64,000 nucleotides of DNA. Origin: an uncultured Helicobacter sp. (GTDB lineage Bacteria > Campylobacterota > Campylobacteria > Campylobacterales > Helicobacteraceae). The notes beneath the pieces are model-generated. The model saw only the letters and a list, made by a program, of their open reading frames with translations, was not told the origin of the DNA and searched no databases. Where the stretch lies: positions 1 through 64,000 of the forward strand of contig CASEHV010000013.1 in the NCBI GenBank assembly GCA_949287835.1, in the 5' to 3' direction. Shown one piece after another: positions 60,537-64,000 of this stretch. Numbering within the stretch: the first letter of the stretch is position 1; every line of letters begins with the position of its first letter. Made by a program: the position numbers and the translations under genes.

Positions 60537-62327
60537 ATGGATTTGGATTCTGAGGTTATATTCATTGGTGAGAATGCCATATCTGTATCAAAGAAGGAGC
60601 AAAACAGCGATGAGGATAGTAAGAGGATATTATCATGCGTATTTGTATTTGAGATAAAATCACTTGAGTTTGCTATCTTTTGTCTTGGAATCTTAGATGA
60701 TTTAGTAGGTGAGGTGGAGCATCGTTTTGTTACTAATAGTAATGCTTTGATAGAGATATTAGATAGTTTGGAATCTACTCCTCCAAAAGATTGGATTAGC
60801 TATAAGGCAGTGTTTGAAAATATAGCGCATAGTAATGAAGTAGAGAATCTAAGATTATTTATCAGTTCTAATGCAAATGAGATTCTGCATATATCTGATA
60901 GCATTTCTGCAAATTTGCCATTTAGCTTTAATTTTATTTTTAAAGATTTTAGTTTATTAGATAAGGGCTTAGAGGATAGAATCTTTGATGGTGAGAATCA
61001 TGACGATTTCATTAATCCGCGAGGCAAGATTCCGACAATGCCAAATATTTCTAATATTCATGATTGTAGAGATAATATTGCTCCCTTTGTAACTTTTCAT
61101 AAAGATTTATATACTATAAAAAATCTAGCCTCAATGCTACTAGATAAAAAAAGCATTACACTAAGGCGAAATGGTGAGATTTTTACCCTAAGTATTTCTG
61201 CTTGTCAAATGGATTTAGATTCTCATGTAGTATTTTGCGACCTTTATAATGCACAAAGTTTTCTGCGATTAGATGATTCACAAAAAATTTCTTTAGCCTC
61301 ACTTGAGAAGCCATTTGTCAGAGTGCAGAGTAAAGAGGTTTTTTCAAAGTATTTTCATGATAGCTCATGTGCGATTTTTGCCTCTCTTAGTAACGATTTG
61401 GTATTATTGTCATTGTTTCATTATTTAGCAGAGCATGAGATTGTATATCTTTTTTATTCTAAGAATCATGGCGAAATTTTGCTTGATTATCATGACTGCT
61501 ATCCTAGTATTTGTGCTAGTAAGAATCGCTTTGTAACAACGCAGAGTGCTAATACGAGTATAGAGAGGCTTTCATTTGATAGAGAGGCTAAGAGTCTTTT
61601 TGATATTTTTATGATAAATAAGGCAGATAATGCACGTCTTTGCGTATATTTATCTAGCGTAAATAATTCATATTTTTTGATAGAGGAGATAGGTGAGGAT
61701 AAATCTAGTTTTAAAGAAATTATAAATGTCCTGATACCAAATGATATTTTTTCATATTTAAATCGTATTTATAGCTATAAGAGTGGCGATAGATTGCTTA
61801 GGAATTTTGCTAAGGAAAATGAGGCTTTACTCTCATCGTGGAATCTTAGCCAAAAGCAGTTAGAGCAGTTGGGATTGCTAGAGTTTGGTGCTAGTTGTGG
61901 CGATGAGTTTTTGCCTAGTTCTTCTAAGAATCTGCTTGATATTTTTAGCGTTATTAAAAAGATTTTTGGCTTTGATGTGCTAGAGCTTGCAAATCGCTGT
62001 CTTAGAGATAGGGGACCTCGCATTGATTATAAACTTGTAAAGATAGACGATGAGATTCATATTGATGTGGCACGTATTATTAGAAGTCTTATGAGCTTTC
62101 ATCTAGCAGGTGTTGAAAGAGAATTGTTGTGCTATGGAGTCTTAGATTCTATGGCAGATTTTATAGGGACTTTGTGTGCAGATATGCAGGTAAATTACGG
62201 TATTAACGAGGTTTTTGTCTGCGGAGATTTATTATTGCAAAAGCCATTTTTTGATAGGATTATGAGAGCTATTCCTAAAAATATTCATTTGACATTACCT
62301 GTGGAAGGCAGTGTAGATGTGATATGA
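60537..62327 (+). CDS. hydE: Hydrogenase-associated protein HydE, HypF-C-terminal-like
   Basis: The gene follows hydD by five bases, as hydE does in H. pylori, where it is required for hydrogenase activity. The C-terminal ~120 residues resemble the Kae1-like end of Hyp[40 protein letters not shown]. The N-terminal 450 residues are acidic, Ser/Phe-rich and not recognised. The exact reaction is unknown. Its last bases overlap ruvC. Confidence 0.82.
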   Translation: MDLDSEVIFIGENAISVSKKEQNSDEDSKRILSCVFVFEIKSLEFAIFCLGILDDLVGEVEHRFVTNSNALIEILDSLESTPPKDWISYKAVFENIAHSNEVENLRLFISSNANEILHISDSISANLPFSFNFIFKDFSLLDKGLEDRIFDGENHDDFINPRGKIPTMPNISNIHDCRDNIAPFVTFHKDLYTIKNLASMLLDKKSITLRRNGEIFTLSISACQMDLDSHVVFCDLYNAQSFLRLDDSQKISLASLEKPFVRVQSKEVFSKYFHDSSCAIFASLSNDLVLLSLFHYLAEHEIVYLFYSKNHGEILLDYHDCYPSICASKNRFVTTQSANTSIERLSFDREAKSLFDIFMINKADNARLCVYLSSVNNSYFLIEEIGEDKSSFKEIINVLIPNDIFSYLNRIYSYKSGDRLLRNFAKENEALLSSWNLSQKQLEQLGLLEFGASCGDEFLPSSSKNLLDIFSVIKKIFGFDVLELANRCLRDRGPRIDYKLVKIDDEIHIDVARIIRSLMSFHLAGVERELLCYGVLDSMADFIGTLCADMQVNYGINEVFVCGDLLLQKPFFDRIMRAIPKNIHLTLPVEGSVDVI

Positions 62328-62797
62328 ATATTCTAGGCATAGACCCAGGAAGTAGGAATTGTGGATATGGAATCATCTCAGTGTTAGGTGGCAGACCCGC
62401 TTTAATAGATGCGGGCATTATCCGCATACAGACACGACATTTGCAAAGCCAGATTGTAGAATTTATAGAGGGCATAGATTTGATTTTTAAGGCAAATAGC
62501 ATTCATCACGTAGCCATGGAGGACATTTTCTATGCCTATAATCCAAAAACAGTTATAAAACTAGCGCAATTTCGAGGGGCAATTAGCCTAAAGATTCTAC
62601 AAGACATAGGGAATTTCGCAGAATACACGCCCCTGCAGGTAAAGAAATCTCTAACAGGCAATGGTAAGGCAGATAAAAAGCAGGTAGCATACATGGTAAA
62701 ACTTCTTTTAGGATTAAAGGTAGATATAAAGCCGCTAGATATAAGTGATGCTCTAGCAGTAGCTATAGCACATGCACAGAGTTTAAGACTCATATAA
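62324..62797 (+). CDS. ruvC: Holliday-junction resolvase RuvC
   Basis: The product opens [18 protein letters not shown] with the first catalytic Asp, has [20 protein letters not shown] with Glu, [16 protein letters not shown] and the late [13 protein letters not shown] with the last Asp pair. It cuts Holliday junctions with RuvAB. Length 157 is normal. The ATG overlaps the hydE stop. Confidence 0.94.
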   Translation: MNILGIDPGSRNCGYGIISVLGGRPALIDAGIIRIQTRHLQSQIVEFIEGIDLIFKANSIHHVAMEDIFYAYNPKTVIKLAQFRGAISLKILQDIGNFAEYTPLQVKKSLTGNGKADKKQVAYMVKLLLGLKVDIKPLDISDALAVAIAHAQSLRLI

Positions 62798-62812
62798 TCT
62801 TTGGAGACATTA

Positions 62813-63898
62813 ATGAAAAAGCTAGTGAAAATAAAAATTCTTGATTGGAATAAAGAATACACGCAGGATAATTTTCATCATAATTTTTATGTGAATCTTA
62901 TGTCAAAAAAATATGATTTTATATATTCAGATGAGCCAGATTTTGTTTTATTTGGACCCTTTGGCTTTGAGCATTTAAAGTATGACTGTGTTAGGATATT
63001 TATTACCCATGAGAATGTCAGGACAGATTGGAATCTTTCAGATTATGGAATCGACTTTGACTATATGGAGTTTGGCGACAGGCATTTACGTGTACCATAT
63101 TTTTATTATCATTTGCTAGGCAGAGATGAGGAGATATTGAAGTCAAGGGAGATTTTAGAGAGAGAAAAATTCTGTGGAATCGCGATAAGCAATGGCGGTT
63201 ATGGCGTTATGGATCTTGTTAGAAATGAGTTTTTCGACATTATATCTCGCTATAAAAAAATAGATTCTGGCGGTCGTTGGAATAACAACATAGGTGGCGC
63301 AGTAAAAGATAAAATAGAATGGCTAAGGGGATATAAATTTAATATTTGCTTTGAGAACTCTAGCTATCCGGGCTATTTGACAGAAAAACTATTTGATTCC
63401 TATATGGCAGGCTGCATTCCTGTGTATTGGGGAGATAGCAGTATTTGCAACGGGGGGGGGGGGGGGGTAGCATATATGCCAGAGCATTTAATGGAATATA
63501 GCATTAATCCAAAGGCATTTATTAATGCACATGATTTTGATAGTTTTCAGGATTTAGTAGATGAGATAATAAGGGTAGATAATGATAGAGATTTGTATTT
63601 ATCTATGTTGCAAGAGCCACTATGGCTTAAGCCGTTTTATCCGAGTAAATATTATGGAGAGAAATTATTTAATTTCCTTGATTCTATTTTTTCTCAAGAG
63701 AGAGAACAGGCATACAGACGTGGCATGGGGCAGTTTTTACATGTCTTTGAGAGTAAAATGAAATATTTTTCCAAATATCCATCTGTATTTAAATATAAAA
63801 AAACTTCAATGCAATATGCCCTTTCTGTGTTGCAAGGTATTAGTGATATTTCACATTTTCCACGTAGCATTATGAGAAAATTAAAAAACAAATCATAG
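62813..63898 (+). CDS. Phase-variable GT10 fucosyltransferase
   Basis: ATG 62813 lies five bases after GGAGA. The GT10 signature FNICFENSSYPGYLTEKLFD followed by GCIPVYWGD binds GDP-fucose; INPKAFINAHDF follows. In H. pylori such enzymes make Lewis antigens on the O-chain. A run of 16 G at 63452-63467 encodes NGGGGGV in a loop behind YWGD (residues about 214-219); with 16 the frame is open, so the gene is on. Loss or gain of one G would stop translation early. The C-terminal heptad repeats of H. pylori FutA are absent; a basic tail ends the protein. queA follows by seven bases. Confidence 0.88.
   Translation: MKKLVKIKILDWNKEYTQDNFHHNFYVNLMSKKYDFIYSDEPDFVLFGPFGFEHLKYDCVRIFITHENVRTDWNLSDYGIDFDYMEFGDRHLRVPYFYYHLLGRDEEILKSREILEREKFCGIAISNGGYGVMDLVRNEFFDIISRYKKIDSGGRWNNNIGGAVKDKIEWLRGYKFNICFENSSYPGYLTEKLFDSYMAGCIPVYWGDSSICNGGGGGVAYMPEHLMEYSINPKAFINAHDFDSFQDLVDEIIRVDNDRDLYLSMLQEPLWLKPFYPSKYYGEKLFNFLDSIFSQEREQAYRRGMGQFLHVFESKMKYFSKYPSVFKYKKTSMQYALSVLQGISDISHFPRSIMRKLKNKS
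63452..63467 (+). repeat. Homopolymeric G16 tract in the fucosyltransferase gene
   Basis: Sixteen G in a row, in the middle of the gene, after the donor-binding motif. The length is in the range where replication slippage is frequent. Confidence 0.92.
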
Positions 63899-63905
63899 GA
63901 CATAT

Positions 63906-64000
63906 ATGAGCGATATTGAACGCAACACAACATCATATAACTTTCATTTGCCCAAAGAGCTAATCGCCACAGAACCACTTTATCCAAAGGAAAATGCTAG
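63906..64000 (+). CDS. queA: S-adenosylmethionine:tRNA ribosyltransferase-isomerase, 3'-truncated by window edge
   Basis: ATG 63906 opens a frame running to the window end that includes SYNFHLPKELIATEPLYP, which matches the QueA N-terminus (Tyr-x-(L/F)-P-x-x-L-I-A). The AGGA in the fucosyltransferase stop region serves as ribosome binding site. QueA adds the epoxycyclopentane ring of queuosine to tRNA. Confidence 0.85.
   Translation, partial: MSDIERNTTSYNFHLPKELIATEPLYPKENA

Overview
The window is AT-rich DNA from a Campylobacterota bacterium, almost certainly a Helicobacter, probably of the enterohepatic group. The evidence is the malate:quinone oxidoreductase, the fliL/rsmD/atpZ cluster, hydC-hydD-hydE with hypD, a DUF5718 protein, a GT10 fucosyltransferase with a homopolymeric G tract, and several simple-sequence tracts placed inside genes. 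The species cannot be fixed from the sequence alone.

Layout. 1-2.6 kb is a decayed accessory region: one open and one broken copy of a BECR-fold ribonuclease-like domain (DUF3519 type), followed by an intergenic stretch with imperfect direct repeats and two GC-rich hairpins. 2.6-9.7 kb (minus strand) holds a Panacea-type antitoxin remnant and a type IIG restriction-modification locus. A nuclease reading frame ends at a single in-frame stop. The methyltransferase/specificity frame follows in the same phase. Two further C-terminal specificity cassettes lie behind it, behind an (AT)9 and a (CT)10 tract. 9.7-39 kb is a mostly housekeeping mosaic: ABC ATPase, mqo, rsmI, chemoreceptor, nadD, lgt, yajC-secD-secF, J-domain protein, LytM-like protein, MGMT, Sel1 protein, RDD protein, hemD, mrp, mtnN, dnaB, glmU, ftsY, metB, trpA-like, EamA, hypD, TolC-like, plsY, Crp-type regulator. 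39-52 kb holds DUF5718, a repeat-filled intergenic stretch, rpsP-KH-rimM, bioB, tRNA-Ser, cytochrome c, dapD, carA, cytochrome c peroxidase, a phosphatase, atpZ-rsmD-fliL, a multi-FliL-domain protein and ribBA. 52-64 kb holds tRNA-Gln, tRNA-fMet, pyrG, recJ, a pseudouridine synthase, an N-carbamoylputrescine amidase, hydC-hydD-hydE, ruvC, a fucosyltransferase and the start of queA.

Two systems stand out. First, the type IIG locus is built as a chain of specificity cassettes. Codon-by-codon reading shows that adding one AT unit, or losing two, joins cassette 2 in frame. Losing one CT unit, or adding two, joins cassette 3. Slippage could therefore change the C-terminal specificity region stepwise. 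Second, a small hairpin repeat occurs dozens of times, both between genes and in frame inside four genes (the type IIG enzyme, nadD, recJ, a pseudouridine synthase). Its outer arms come in two matched versions (ATTCT/AGAAT and ATGTT/AACAT). Its inner stem changes on both sides together (GC/GC, GCC/GGC, GAC/GTC, GGC/GCC, GGGC/GCCC) around a constant GA/GA pair. This covariation means the folded structure, not the encoded peptide, is what is conserved.
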